This document shows positions 7,182 to 15,560 of a DNA stretch of 30,931 bases, piece after piece (the stretch's first letter is position 1; the number at the start of each line of letters is the position of its first letter). Origin of the DNA: a virus; IMG/VR virus record IMGVR_UViG_3300037063_000022, positions 1 to 30,931 of that record. One strand, written 5' to 3'. Below the pieces are notes generated by a model, which had not been told where the DNA came from, made no database searches, and worked only from the letters and a program-made list of their open reading frames with translations. Made by a program: the position numbers and the translations under genes.

Positions 7182-7215
7182 TTGACGGGTCTATCTAAGG
7201 ACCAGGAGCCACTCG

Positions 7216-8235
7216 ATGATCCAAGCCCAGGCGTTTATCACGCTCAATCCGTCGTTCATGGAGCCGGAGCTCCTGCTCCAATACAGCCAGGCGTCGGGCT
7301 TCGTCGATATCTTCGCGGACGGGCAGCTTCGCGTCCGGCTCGCCGAGGACGACCTGCTGGTCTACATCAAGCAGATCAACCTTCGGACCAAGATGTCTGC
7401 CGGCACGGCGAGCTCGAACGAACTCCCCGGGGTCGACATCCAAGCGACGATGATCTCGACCCCGAGCTACCTGCTCAAGTGCCGGGCGCAGTGGGATCAT
7501 CACGACGTCGCCGCCGGCGCACGCTGGGGCTTCGCGGTCCCGGAGGCTTACCGGCTCGGCATGCGTCAGGGCAACTTCCAGCTCGCGCGCGACGCCGCGC
7601 TTCATGGCTTCAACCCGCAGAACGGCGAGGGCATCCTCAACACGCCGGGCGCGACGGCGGTCAACCTGCCAGCGGACTCGAACGGCAACGACACCGTTGT
7701 GACTTACGACAACGGCGAGATGGCGTTCTTCATCGCGCAGCAAGTCCAGCAGCTCAAGACCCGCACGATGCAACTCGGCATCGGTGAGCGATTCACGCTT
7801 CTCGGCCCGCAGCGGACGCTCGGCTCCTTCGAGTACAACGTCGTCCAGCTTGTGCAATATCAGCGAACCGGCGCCGGCACGCAGTCGACCGCTGGCACCG
7901 TCAAGGAAATCTTGATGGCGAACGGCGACCAACTGAACTGGTGCTACGACGACACGCTGATCGGCCAGGGTTACGGTGGCGCCGACGCGGTGATCCTCGC
8001 GATGCCGGAAGTGAAGAAGCCGGCGGGCTCGCCTCCGGTCAACACCAACGTTTTCGGCGGCATGAGCCCGGGAAACGCGACCTGCCTGACGCAGTATTGC
8101 GACATGGCGGCACCACGCGAGATCATCTCCCCGATGCCAGGCGGCATGACCGACATGATGCTGGAATGGCGCGTCACGTCCGGTTGGTGTCCGCGGCCGC
8201 AGGCGCTGACCATCATCAGCATGCCTTACGAATAA
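7216..8235 (+). CDS. Major capsid protein (DUF2184-like)
   Basis: 339 residues with a GGAG seven bases before the ATG. The order scaffold/protease, decoration, capsid is standard. The sequence has features I associate with DUF2184-type capsid proteins, in particular a helix followed by ALHGFNPQNGEGILNTPGAT (residues about 129-148) and long beta segments later (ITLNPSFMEPELLL near the start, TIISMPYE at the end). No signal peptide. It is followed by two strong hairpins, as expected for a highly expressed gene. The capsid assignment rests on context plus this resemblance, not on a full alignment. Confidence 0.75.
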   Translation: MIQAQAFITLNPSFMEPELLLQYSQASGFVDIFADGQLRVRLAEDDLLVYIKQINLRTKMSAGTASSNELPGVDIQATMISTPSYLLKCRAQWDHHDVAAGARWGFAVPEAYRLGMRQGNFQLARDAALHGFNPQNGEGILNTPGATAVNLPADSNGNDTVVTYDNGEMAFFIAQQVQQLKTRTMQLGIGERFTLLGPQRTLGSFEYNVVQLVQYQRTGAGTQSTAGTVKEILMANGDQLNWCYDDTLIGQGYGGADAVILAMPEVKKPAGSPPVNTNVFGGMSPGNATCLTQYCDMAAPREIISPMPGGMTDMMLEWRVTSGWCPRPQALTIISMPYE

Positions 8236-8258
8236 ACCCCCGACGCAAAGTGAAGGGG

Positions 8259-8289
8259 TCGCGGGAGGTGCCTTCGGGGCCTCCCGCGA
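8259..8289 (+). terminator. Strong hairpin after the capsid gene
   Basis: A perfect 10-bp inverted repeat (TCGCGGGAGG ... CCTCCCGCGA) with a TTCG-containing loop, starting 24 bases after the capsid stop. No run of T follows, so it is not a textbook intrinsic terminator. It may slow polymerase, protect the upstream mRNA 3' end, or set lower expression of downstream genes. Confidence 0.55.
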
Positions 8290-8311
8290 TCGCCGCCCGG
8301 AGGGGAAGAGT

Positions 8312-8342
8312 TCAAGGGATAAGCGTAACGCTTATTCCTTGA
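8312..8342 (+). repeat. 14-bp inverted repeat before the next gene
   Basis: Sequence from TCAAGGGATAAGCG to CGCTTATTCCTTGA around a TAA loop: all 14 positions pair (one G-T). It lies 22 bases after the first hairpin and ends 27 bases before the start of the next gene. It could be a second terminator/attenuator or a protein-binding palindrome. Confidence 0.55.
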
Positions 8343-8369
8343 GAGACGCAGCAACAGGAACCCGCCGCC

Positions 8370-8972
8370 ATGAAACTCTACGTCGCGAATTGCACGAAGC
8401 ACCGCCAGAAGGTCTACTACCGGCTCGACTTCAACATGGAAGGCCAGCCGGCCTCCCAGGCCGGCAAGCTGCCGAAGTCTCAGGACATCGAGCCCGGCCG
8501 CCAGATCGTTCTCGGCGGCGATCTTCACAAGAGCCAGATCGTCTCGATCGTCGACCAGCTCAACAAGTTCGGAGCGGCCGGCACGGTCGACGTCCCACGC
8601 CTGAAGGACCAGGCGCCCTACGTTTTCGACATCGATCGCGCGGTGCCCGCCGCGACGATCAGGCGCGTCATAGAGCACAACGGGACGATCCTCCTCACCG
8701 CCGGCAAGGAGCGCCGCCAGAAGGCCGCGATCGTCGTCAATCGGATCGTCGAGCAGCGGATGAACGAGGAATTGATCGCGAAGCAGATCGAGCCGCCGGA
8801 AATGAACGGTCTCGACGTCGAGTATGAGCAGGAAGATCAATCCGATGCCGGCGAGAAGATGATCGCGGAGGGCATCCACGTCCGCACGAACGCCCAGCAG
8901 CAGATCGACAAGGGCGGCGGCAAGAACGCCGCGCGAACGGCGCGCCGCGCCGCGCTTCGCCAGAAGGGCTAA
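8370..8972 (+). CDS. Phage head/neck-region protein of unknown function
   Basis: 200 residues, AGGAA nine bases before the ATG. The N-terminal 110 residues look like a compact alpha/beta fold (MKLYVANCTKHRQKVYYRLD, then ISSI-like strands and a conserved-looking VPRLKDQAPYVFDID). The C-terminal 90 residues are charged, helical and probably disordered, ending in an Arg/Lys-rich tail. There is no signal peptide or membrane helix. As the first gene after the capsid gene it may act in head completion, but I cannot assign a family. Confidence 0.6.
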   Translation: MKLYVANCTKHRQKVYYRLDFNMEGQPASQAGKLPKSQDIEPGRQIVLGGDLHKSQIVSIVDQLNKFGAAGTVDVPRLKDQAPYVFDIDRAVPAATIRRVIEHNGTILLTAGKERRQKAAIVVNRIVEQRMNEELIAKQIEPPEMNGLDVEYEQEDQSDAGEKMIAEGIHVRTNAQQQIDKGGGKNAARTARRAALRQKG

Positions 8973-8994
8973 AGCCGAGGGAGGCAGTCGGCTG

Positions 8995-9510
8995 ATGGCG
9001 GGATCGCAGCCAACCCTCGCGGGCTTTCAGAACTTTATAGTTTCGATCATGGGGATCAGCACGACGGTCCTCCCGGCCGATTCTGCGGTGATCCCGTTCT
9101 GCCTCGGCTTCGCGGTCGACATCGTGAACCCGGCGATCCGCGGGATGGCGCCGTGCGGTCCGCCGATCGCCGGCGTCGCTCCGGTCTCGCTCTATGTCAC
9201 GGCGGTTTATAATCTCGCCGGCGACTTCATCATCAACTTCGCCCAGGACCTTCCCGACGCGCCGAACGTGAAGGGCAGCAAGCCGCCGATGCCGTTCTTC
9301 GCCTGGACGCGCAAGCAGTGGAACATCAACGGGTTCGTCTCCGGCGTGATCCAATCGGCCGCCGACGAGACGACGTCCGAATCGATGGTGGTCCAGGAGG
9401 CGGCGAAGAACTTCACGCTCGGCGATTTGCAGAACTTGAAGACAACGTATGGTAGAAGGTATCTCTCGATCGCCCAGGACTACGGTCCGAGCACATGGGG
9501 AATGTCATGA
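8995..9510 (+). CDS. Phage structural-region protein of unknown function
   Basis: 171 residues, GGGAGG before the ATG. It has moderately hydrophobic stretches (LGFAVDIVNPAIRG, VSLYVTAVYNLAGDFIINFA) that look like buried beta/helix segments and not a membrane anchor, with three Pro-rich turns between them. The end (NLKTTYGRRYLSIAQDYGPS) is polar. The stop overlaps the next gene (ATGA). Placement after capsid genes suggests a neck or head-tail joining role. Family not recognised. Confidence 0.6.
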   Translation: MAGSQPTLAGFQNFIVSIMGISTTVLPADSAVIPFCLGFAVDIVNPAIRGMAPCGPPIAGVAPVSLYVTAVYNLAGDFIINFAQDLPDAPNVKGSKPPMPFFAWTRKQWNINGFVSGVIQSAADETTSESMVVQEAAKNFTLGDLQNLKTTYGRRYLSIAQDYGPSTWGMS

Positions 9511-10085
9511 GCCAGCAGAACGACGTCCGCGGCCCGAACGGCGCGATCCCGGTCTTCAACGGCGGCGCCAACTTCGAAAACCTGACCGTGGATGAGAACG
9601 CCCAGATCAAGGTCGGCGGCGGCTCCTTCATCGGCGTCAGCATCAATACCGGCGGGACGACGTCGAGCGTCGCCATGTACGACGGGCTGAGCGCGATCGT
9701 CACAATCACGATCGCGGCGCCCGGCGTGATCACCTGGCCGAACCACGGCCTGCTCGCCGGCGCCGCCGTGGACCTCACGACCACGGGCGCGCTTCCGAGC
9801 GGATTGACGTCGGACACGACCGTCTATGTCGCCAATGATCCAAACCTTACGGAAAACACTTTCGCGGTCTCCGACACCAAGGCGCACGCGCTCGCCGGGA
9901 CGAACCAGATCGCCACGACCGGATCGCAAAGTGGCGTTCAGACCGCGTGGAACGTCTCTAACAAGATTGGGACCTACGCGACAACGGCGCAGGGGAACGT
10001 CCAGGTCGGCGCGGCGTTTCTCGAGGGCCTGATCGCGATCACTGCCGGCGGCGCGGCCGCCGACATCACCGTCCTCTACGTCTGA
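9507..10085 (+). CDS. Beta-rich virion protein with an HGL-type module
   Basis: 192 residues from the ATG at 9507, which overlaps the previous stop. An upstream in-frame ATG at 9495 has less support. Residues about 60-130 form a module with the pattern ITWPNHGLLAGAAVDLTTTG, then a strand pair and TVYVANDPNLTENTFAVSDT. This resembles the small FCCH/HGL-type beta domain that recurs in phage virion proteins, and at least three other proteins in this window carry a relative. The C-terminus (GNVQVGAAFLEGLIAITAGG) is beta-like. A surface or fibre-like role on the head is possible, but not shown. Confidence 0.6.
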   Translation: MSQQNDVRGPNGAIPVFNGGANFENLTVDENAQIKVGGGSFIGVSINTGGTTSSVAMYDGLSAIVTITIAAPGVITWPNHGLLAGAAVDLTTTGALPSGLTSDTTVYVANDPNLTENTFAVSDTKAHALAGTNQIATTGSQSGVQTAWNVSNKIGTYATTAQGNVQVGAAFLEGLIAITAGGAAADITVLYV

Positions 10086-10096
10086 GGAAGACGACC

Positions 10097-10579
10097 GTGC
10101 CGATTCTCCATCTCGGGGTCATCGACGTCCCTTACGCCACCGCCCCGCCGGCGGCACGCAGGGGTCGCCGGCGCAAGGTCACCGCGAGCACGGTTACGAC
10201 GGGGGACGTCGCGACGTGGCTGGAGAACCGCTACCATGTCATGGAGATTTACTACGAAACGCACAAGGACGACGTCGTCGCCCCGGCGATCGAGAACGCG
10301 CTTCAGGGCGCGATCGAAAGCGTTATGATGGGTGCGCCGCCGACCCTTGACCCTTTCGGCTCCGCAACGTCCGAGATCGAAGATCGCATGAAGCAGTTCA
10401 TCGTCATGGGCGAGATGGACACTTTGGGCTTTCCGGGCGTCCCGACACAGGCGGCGAAGGATCGCGCGTCCGGCAAGAAGCGAAGTCTGCGCTTCAAGAA
10501 CCGCAAGGCAACCAAAGCCGCGGTTTCGTTTTATGACAGCGGCAACTATGAATCGTCGATGAAGGCGTGGGTGGACTGA
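10097..10579 (+). CDS. Conserved phage neck/connector-type protein, function unknown
   Basis: 160 residues from a GTG start. An Arg/Lys-rich stretch (ARRGRRRKV) near residue 24 is followed by a helical core (DVATWLENRYHVMEIYYETH, then APAIENALQGAIESVMMG) and a polar C-terminus with SATSEIEDRMKQFIVMGEMD. I recall similar proteins between capsid and tail genes of related phages, where they may help join head and tail. The exact role is not established here. Confidence 0.55.
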   Translation: MPILHLGVIDVPYATAPPAARRGRRRKVTASTVTTGDVATWLENRYHVMEIYYETHKDDVVAPAIENALQGAIESVMMGAPPTLDPFGSATSEIEDRMKQFIVMGEMDTLGFPGVPTQAAKDRASGKKRSLRFKNRKATKAAVSFYDSGNYESSMKAWVD

Positions 10580-10618
10580 CGGCCCCCGTCGGCGCTACCA
10601 TCGCGGCGGAGGATCGAC

Positions 10619-10975
10619 ATGCCTGCAACTCAAACGTCGCCGTTCGTCTCCCGCAAGGAGGCGCTCAAGAAGCGAACGCACCATCAGTTTATTCGAGGGA
10701 TCGGCTACATCGCGCACAGCGGTCCGCCCGAACTGCCGGCCGGCGTCGTCGCCAGCAAGAACTGCGATCCGCCGAAAGGCACCGCCGACGGGTCTCTTCA
10801 CGTCATCAAGCCACCGAACGGCGCGCCGAACATGACGTTCGTGTGGATCGCCGCGGAGCAGGCCTGGGCGTCGCCCGTTCCGGACAAGGGCAACCGGATG
10901 GCGTGGCCGGTTAGCCACCTCCAGGCGGCGGGCTGGACCTACGTCGGGCCGGCTGACGCGAAGAAGAAGCCCTGA
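10619..10975 (+). CDS. Small virion-region protein of unknown function
   Basis: 118 residues, GGAGG before the ATG. It has a basic N-terminus (RKEALKKRTHHQFIRGIGYI), a Pro/Gly-rich middle and a short aromatic part (NMTFVWIAAEQAWASPV). The stop (TGA at 10973-10975) shares its final base with the ATG of the next gene. Nothing I recognise; position suggests a neck or tail-joining role. Confidence 0.55.
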   Translation: MPATQTSPFVSRKEALKKRTHHQFIRGIGYIAHSGPPELPAGVVASKNCDPPKGTADGSLHVIKPPNGAPNMTFVWIAAEQAWASPVPDKGNRMAWPVSHLQAAGWTYVGPADAKKKP

Positions 10976-12009
10976 TGAGCACTGTCGAGGAAGCGGTCGG
11001 TGCCGACACCCCCCTCGGATCGGACCTCGCCGAGGGCGTCAAGACGCTCGCGCTGAACCAGCAGATCACCTTCACGAAGTATGTCCGCCTGGTCCTTCCG
11101 CTCGACGGTTACGTCTTCTGGGTGCGCGCCGACATGCTGGGGCCCTCATCGCTTTACAACAAGGCCGGGTTCGGCCGCGCGGGCTTCAACCAGATGCCGA
11201 AGACGGTGGTTGCGGCGCCGACGTGCGTGGCGACCGGATCGCTGCACTACGCGACCGATATCCGCCAGGAGGAGCCGGAGACCTATGCCGCGAATCGGAT
11301 GGTCTTCACGTCGCTCCAGGAGATCGAAAACCTCAACTTCATCGCGCCCGACGAACTTTATGTCGGATGCTTCGGCGATTTGAAGTTCGGCTTCTCGAGC
11401 CGGTCGTCGTTCTACAAGCAGGCGAACCTCTGGCATTACGTCGGTTTTGCCGTTTATCCCGACATGGAGCCGCAGCTCATCGACTCGCTCGCTGGCTTCA
11501 ACTCGACCGATGTGATCGTCTCGAACAGCCTTCCGGCGTGGCTGGCGCTCAACGGCTATGAGCCGGCATACGGCTTCGGCAACCCGTCGCTGACGCTTTT
11601 CCCGTCGTTTCTGACCCCGAAGAACGAGCCGCCGCCCTTCGGCGCCGTCCACGTCTTCCCGGAGACGACGCGGGGCCTGGCGATGGCGCCGCATCTCGGC
11701 CCGAACTCTTCCCACCATCAACTTTGCGCGGAGCGTGTGCGAATCACCCTTTGGGGAACGCGGAACAAGCAGGCGCTCGACTTCGTCGATTGCGTCAACC
11801 AGTACAGCCTCGACACCGGGATCTTCGGGCTTATGAACATCCCCGTCGTCCAGGACGAGAAGCGGACGCAGGCCGAACTGGCGACGATCGCGATGAAGAA
11901 AACTATAGTTTTCGAGGTGAGCTACCACCAATCGCGGATCAACGACGTCGCCCGCCAGCTGCTGCTCAACGTTATCCCGAACTTCTACGTCGACGGCGTT
12001 GCCGCCTAA
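10975..12009 (+). CDS. Conserved phage neck or tail-terminator-region protein
   Basis: 344 residues, start overlapping the previous stop by one base (TGATG). The N-terminal half contains a block (ITFTKYVRLVLPLDGYVFWV, residues 35-54) that I associate with conserved proteins just upstream of the sheath gene in related myophages. The middle includes aromatic, turn-rich segments, and the C-terminus (KKTIVFEVSYHQSRINDVAR) is beta then helical. No membrane segment or signal peptide. Being next to the tail genes suggests a tail terminator or neck component (inference). Confidence 0.6.
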   Translation: MSTVEEAVGADTPLGSDLAEGVKTLALNQQITFTKYVRLVLPLDGYVFWVRADMLGPSSLYNKAGFGRAGFNQMPKTVVAAPTCVATGSLHYATDIRQEEPETYAANRMVFTSLQEIENLNFIAPDELYVGCFGDLKFGFSSRSSFYKQANLWHYVGFAVYPDMEPQLIDSLAGFNSTDVIVSNSLPAWLALNGYEPAYGFGNPSLTLFPSFLTPKNEPPPFGAVHVFPETTRGLAMAPHLGPNSSHHQLCAERVRITLWGTRNKQALDFVDCVNQYSLDTGIFGLMNIPVVQDEKRTQAELATIAMKKTIVFEVSYHQSRINDVARQLLLNVIPNFYVDGVAA

Positions 12010-12100
12010 AGGATAGTGCGCGCCGTCGCGTTCTGCTGTACAAGCGTGCTGGAACGAATCCCCGGGCCTTCGCTGAGGGGCCCATCCGAGGAGTCACCCG

Positions 12101-12688
12101 ATGCCGCAGAATCCGGCCCCGTCCGTTCTTTTCGTCTCGCAGATCATCGCCGGAAGCGGCCTCACCGTCACTCCAGACGGCGGCACCGGGGTCGTCACCA
12201 TCTCGATCGAGGCTGGGGAAGTCTACAATCCGGCCTCCGTCGCGATCACCGGCGGCACCGTCAACGGCGTCACCATCGGTGGCGTCACTCCCGAGGCGGG
12301 AACCTTCACGGCCCTGAACGCGACGAGCTTGGGCGCGACCACTCCTGGCGAGGTCGTCACGAACGCCTTGCACGTCGACACCGGCACCAAGACAGCGGCG
12401 GCCACTGGCGGCGCGGCTACCCTGAACAAGATGGCCGGCGTGATCACGTCGGAGGCGCTGACCACCGCGGCCGGCGCGAACTACGTCCTGACGCTGACGG
12501 ATTCGGACATCGCTGTCGGCGACCAGGTCATGGCATCCGTGCAGGACGGCACAAACTCGACCGGCATCCCCGTCCTCAGCACCGTGAAGCCGGGCGCCGG
12601 CCAAGTCGTCTTCACCGTCGAGAACAACCATCTCACCGCCGCCTTTAACGGCACCATCGAGATCGCGTTCGTCGTCTTCAAAAACTGA
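12101..12688 (+). CDS. Beta-repeat virion protein, fibre-like
   Basis: 195 residues, GAGGAG before the ATG. Residues about 45-80 (SVAITGGTVNGVTIGGVTPE, then AGTFTALNATSLGAT) are the short Gly/Thr-rich repeats typical of fibre shafts and beta-helical spikes. The rest is beta-rich, ending GTIEIAFVVFKN. A 91-base gap with no clear gene precedes it. It could be a head or neck fibre, or a whisker-like part. Repeats of this kind occur in many fibre proteins, so the exact role is open. Confidence 0.5.
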   Translation: MPQNPAPSVLFVSQIIAGSGLTVTPDGGTGVVTISIEAGEVYNPASVAITGGTVNGVTIGGVTPEAGTFTALNATSLGATTPGEVVTNALHVDTGTKTAAATGGAATLNKMAGVITSEALTTAAGANYVLTLTDSDIAVGDQVMASVQDGTNSTGIPVLSTVKPGAGQVVFTVENNHLTAAFNGTIEIAFVVFKN

Positions 12689-12735
12689 TCGAGGTCTGAG
12701 CGCGCGCCTGACAACCGAGGGCTAAGGAACCGGCC

Positions 12736-14361
12736 ATGACGAACCCGATCACGAGCGTCCGAGTCAACGTCATCGCGGCACCGAAGCCGTCGACGCTCCA
12801 GAAGACCGGCGCCTTCATCTCGCAGGGCGCGACGAACACGTCTCCGGGGACGAAGACGCTTCTGACGCAGCTTTCCGACCTCACGCCGATCTTGACCGGT
12901 GCGCTAGCAAACTCCTCGCTCGCTTGGTCCGGCAGCGTCGTCACCGTGACCACAGCCGCACCGCACGGCCTGACCGGGTCGCTCCCGGTCACGATCGCGG
13001 GCGTTTCTCCGTCCGGTTACAATGGCAACTTTTATGCGACGGTTACCGGCGCTTCGACCTTTACCTATCCGCTGCAAGGCTCGCCGGGCATGGAAACGGT
13101 CCCGGGCGTCTACACGGTCGAGGACGTCGAAGAACTGCTGGCGATGGCGACGACCTTCTTCGCGCAGGGCGGCCAGCAGGCTGTCTACGTCCTTGAATGC
13201 GGCGAAGGCAACGCGACCGAGGGCGTTGCTTTCCTCACCGCGTGGATCACGGCGAATCCCGGTTTCTTCTACGCCTACCTCGTGCCGCGATACTGGGACG
13301 GCAACGCCGCCTTCCTCACGATGCTCGGGCAGTTCAACGCGACGACGTCGAAGACCTATTTCTTCGTCACGACGACGCTGCAGACCTATGCGCTCTACAC
13401 GGCGCTGATGAAGTGCTGCTTGACGATGATCGAGGCGCCAAATTATGGCGCGTGGCCGGCGAACGTGCTGACCGCGCTCTCGCAGACAGGCGGCGCGGCC
13501 ACGGCGACGACGACGTCGAACCACGGCGTCCTGCCGGGGCAGTATTTCCAGCTTTCCGGCAACGCGCCGGCGGGCTTCAACGGATGGTTCCTGGCGCTCC
13601 AGGGCACGGAGAACGAGACGCTGCTCTTCAACGTTCCGTCGGCCACGGGCGCCGAGACCGAGTTGGGGACCTTAGTGCAAAACCAGTACGCCTCCGTCGG
13701 CATCCCTGCGACGGAGTTCAGCCTGGCGTCGGTGTTCTTCAACGCGCTCAGCTACGCGCCGTCGTCGTCAAACCCGGTGGCGCCGCTTAACCTGGCCTAC
13801 CTTTTCGGGGTCACGGCTTTCCCGACCCAGGGCAACGCCGCGCTGCTCAGCGCGCTCAACACCGCCAACGTCAACATCGTCGACAACGGATCGCAGGCCG
13901 GCCTTTCGGCGACGATTCTCGAAGGCGGCAACACGATGGACGGGAACCCGTTCAATTACTGGTATTCGATCGACTGGGTTCAGATCACGGTTCCGCAGGC
14001 GATCACCGCGGCGCTCGTCGCGGCGCGCAACTCGACGAACCCGATTTATTTCAACCAGCCGGGCGTCAACGCCGCTCAGCAGGTCGCGGTGAAGACGATG
14101 AACAACGGGATCACCTACGGGCTGGTCCTCAACACCGTGAAGGGAACGACGCTCAGCGCGGCCGCCTTCAACCAGGCGCTCGATGCCGACACCTATTCCG
14201 GCTACACGGTCGTCAACGCCGACCCGTTCGCCAGCTACGTCACCGAGAATCCGGACAACTACCACGAAGGTCTCTACACCGGCATCTCGATCAATTACAC
14301 GCCGCTGATCGGGTTCGAATCGATCGTCATCAACATCTCGGTCTCGCAGTTCGCGAGTTGA
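12736..14361 (+). CDS. Tail sheath protein with two inserted beta modules
   Basis: 541 residues, directly upstream of a tail-tube gene, the classic sheath-tube order. The central and C-terminal regions (VYTVEDVEELLAMATTFFAQ, QAVYVLECGE, then GVTAFPTQGNAALLSALNTA and the closing ESIVINISVSQF) fit the alternating helices and strands of sheath proteins. Two inserts (residues about 64-118 and 247-312) resemble the same HGL-type module (TTAAPHGLTGSLPVTIAG and TTTSNHGVLPGQYFQLSG), probably displayed on the sheath surface. The sheath contracts to drive the tube through the cell envelope. Confidence 0.75.
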   Translation: MTNPITSVRVNVIAAPKPSTLQKTGAFISQGATNTSPGTKTLLTQLSDLTPILTGALANSSLAWSGSVVTVTTAAPHGLTGSLPVTIAGVSPSGYNGNFYATVTGASTFTYPLQGSPGMETVPGVYTVEDVEELLAMATTFFAQGGQQAVYVLECGEGNATEGVAFLTAWITANPGFFYAYLVPRYWDGNAAFLTMLGQFNATTSKTYFFVTTTLQTYALYTALMKCCLTMIEAPNYGAWPANVLTALSQTGGAATATTTSNHGVLPGQYFQLSGNAPAGFNGWFLALQGTENETLLFNVPSATGAETELGTLVQNQYASVGIPATEFSLASVFFNALSYAPSSSNPVAPLNLAYLFGVTAFPTQGNAALLSALNTANVNIVDNGSQAGLSATILEGGNTMDGNPFNYWYSIDWVQITVPQAITAALVAARNSTNPIYFNQPGVNAAQQVAVKTMNNGITYGLVLNTVKGTTLSAAAFNQALDADTYSGYTVVNADPFASYVTENPDNYHEGLYTGISINYTPLIGFESIVINISVSQFAS

Positions 14362-14379
14362 TCCCAGGAGCTTTAACCA

Positions 14380-14823
14380 ATGCCCGGCAATCCGCTCGTC
14401 GATCAGGGAAATCTTAATCTCCTCGCCGCGAACATCACCTGGGCGGACTTCGGTGCGCTGAACGTGACGCCGTCGTACACCGACAAGGCCGGGATCACGC
14501 TCCGCCAGGAATCGCCGGCGACGCAGCAGCACGAAACGATGACTGGCATCGTCCAGTCGCCGCAGCCGTATATGACGATCGCGCTTTACATCCCGCTGCT
14601 GAAAACCCAGAGCCTCTCCGACGCCTACAAGACGCAGATGGAGGAGAACTCGATCCTCGGCGACGGGACGGTCTTCCCTGACGTCAGCAGCGGGCTTTCC
14701 GCCTATCAGCTCGGCAACATGGCGATCCGGGACGTCGGCGAGATGAACTTCGGCGGCTCGACCCCGCTATGGGGCGTCACGCTGCGCGGCGTCTATTACA
14801 TCAACGCCAACGCCTTCAACTGA
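14380..14823 (+). CDS. Tail tube protein
   Basis: 147 residues, immediately after the sheath gene with AGGAG before the ATG. The sequence has the tail-tube plan: an N-terminal strand NLNLLAANITWADFGALNVT, a central LLKTQSLSDAYKTQMEENS helix-loop, and a C-terminal set of strands (VGEMNFGGSTPLWGVTLRGV). The protein would polymerise into the inner tube through which DNA passes. Confident by position and resemblance. Confidence 0.8.
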   Translation: MPGNPLVDQGNLNLLAANITWADFGALNVTPSYTDKAGITLRQESPATQQHETMTGIVQSPQPYMTIALYIPLLKTQSLSDAYKTQMEENSILGDGTVFPDVSSGLSAYQLGNMAIRDVGEMNFGGSTPLWGVTLRGVYYINANAFN

Positions 14824-14855
14824 TCTCGCCGGATCGCTAACAGGAGAGCGGGTCC

Positions 14856-15560
14856 ATGCGCATCGATCGCAAGCTAAATTTTGTCGTTCCGATCTACGGC
14901 GAGGAGAAGGTCAAGACCGACGCCGACGGTCGGCCGATCAAGGGCCAGGACGGCCTGCCGATCGTTCATCAGCCGGTCCTCGCCTACGTTCACTCGACGC
15001 CGCTCGCGGCGGAGATCGTCGATCAGCACTTCCTCATCCTCGGGCAGACCTTCTCGCAAATCTTCAACCGTGGACTTGGCGCCGCGGCCGGCCCTGGCCT
15101 CGCTATGCGGCTGCTCAAGAAGATCGCGACGGACACCCGGGTGTGGGAGGATTCGCCCGACGGCGAGCGCGGCGTCAAGAACGGGCTCATCGAGGAAATC
15201 CGCCGGCTGACGATGGTGATCGTCCCGGAGGGCGCCAAGTGGCAACCGCTCCCGCTTCAGATCGCGGTCGATCGCAAGATCCTCAACGACGAAGATCGCG
15301 CGGAGGTCGAGAACGCCATCGTTTTTTTTATTGCGGTATCGGCGACGCTCAATCGCGCGGAGCGAAAGCCGATGCTCGAGACGGCGGCGGGGCTCTGGAG
15401 CGCGCAACTCACGTCATTGAACTCTACGGACTTCGCCGCTTCCTTGACGACGTCGACCGCGGCCGCGAGTTCTGGCGCGAAATCCCCTGCGCCTGCGAGC
15501 GAGGACTCGGGCGCTGCGAATGCAACGGTGGACGGGAAACCGTCGTCTGTGCCAGCCTAA
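14856..15560 (+). CDS. Tail assembly chaperone (G-type product)
   Basis: 234 residues between the tail tube and tape measure genes, the usual place for the tail assembly chaperone. Residues 1-200 are alpha/beta (VVPIYGEEKVKTDADGRPIK, then EEIRRLTMVIVPEGA). The C-terminus (about 200-234) is Ser/Ala-rich and disordered. A T_TTT_TTT heptamer lies at 15323-15329, and the -1 frame is open to 15664, ending just before the next gene. The product would be a G/GT pair as in many tailed phages: the short form from normal reading and a longer form from frameshifting. The chaperone call is from position and this architecture. Confidence 0.65.
   Translation: MRIDRKLNFVVPIYGEEKVKTDADGRPIKGQDGLPIVHQPVLAYVHSTPLAAEIVDQHFLILGQTFSQIFNRGLGAAAGPGLAMRLLKKIATDTRVWEDSPDGERGVKNGLIEEIRRLTMVIVPEGAKWQPLPLQIAVDRKILNDEDRAEVENAIVFFIAVSATLNRAERKPMLETAAGLWSAQLTSLNSTDFAASLTTSTAAASSGAKSPAPASEDSGAANATVDGKPSSVPA
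15323..15329 (+). promoter_or_regulatory. Candidate -1 ribosomal slippery site T_TTT_TTT
   Basis: In the chaperone frame the codons read GTT TTT TTT ATT, so T_TTT_TTT is in the X_XXY_YYZ register for -1 slippage. After slipping, reading continues TAT TGC GGT without a stop until 15664. Eight T in a row is also rare in this GC-rich sequence, and the site lies in a gene of the family known to use this mechanism. Any stimulatory stem-loop downstream is not checked. Confidence 0.6.

Noticed and set aside
12010-12100. Gap between the neck gene and the fibre-like gene
   Set aside because: No convincing ORF and no clear promoter; only a short GGGCC/GGCCC inverted repeat, too weak to report as a terminator.
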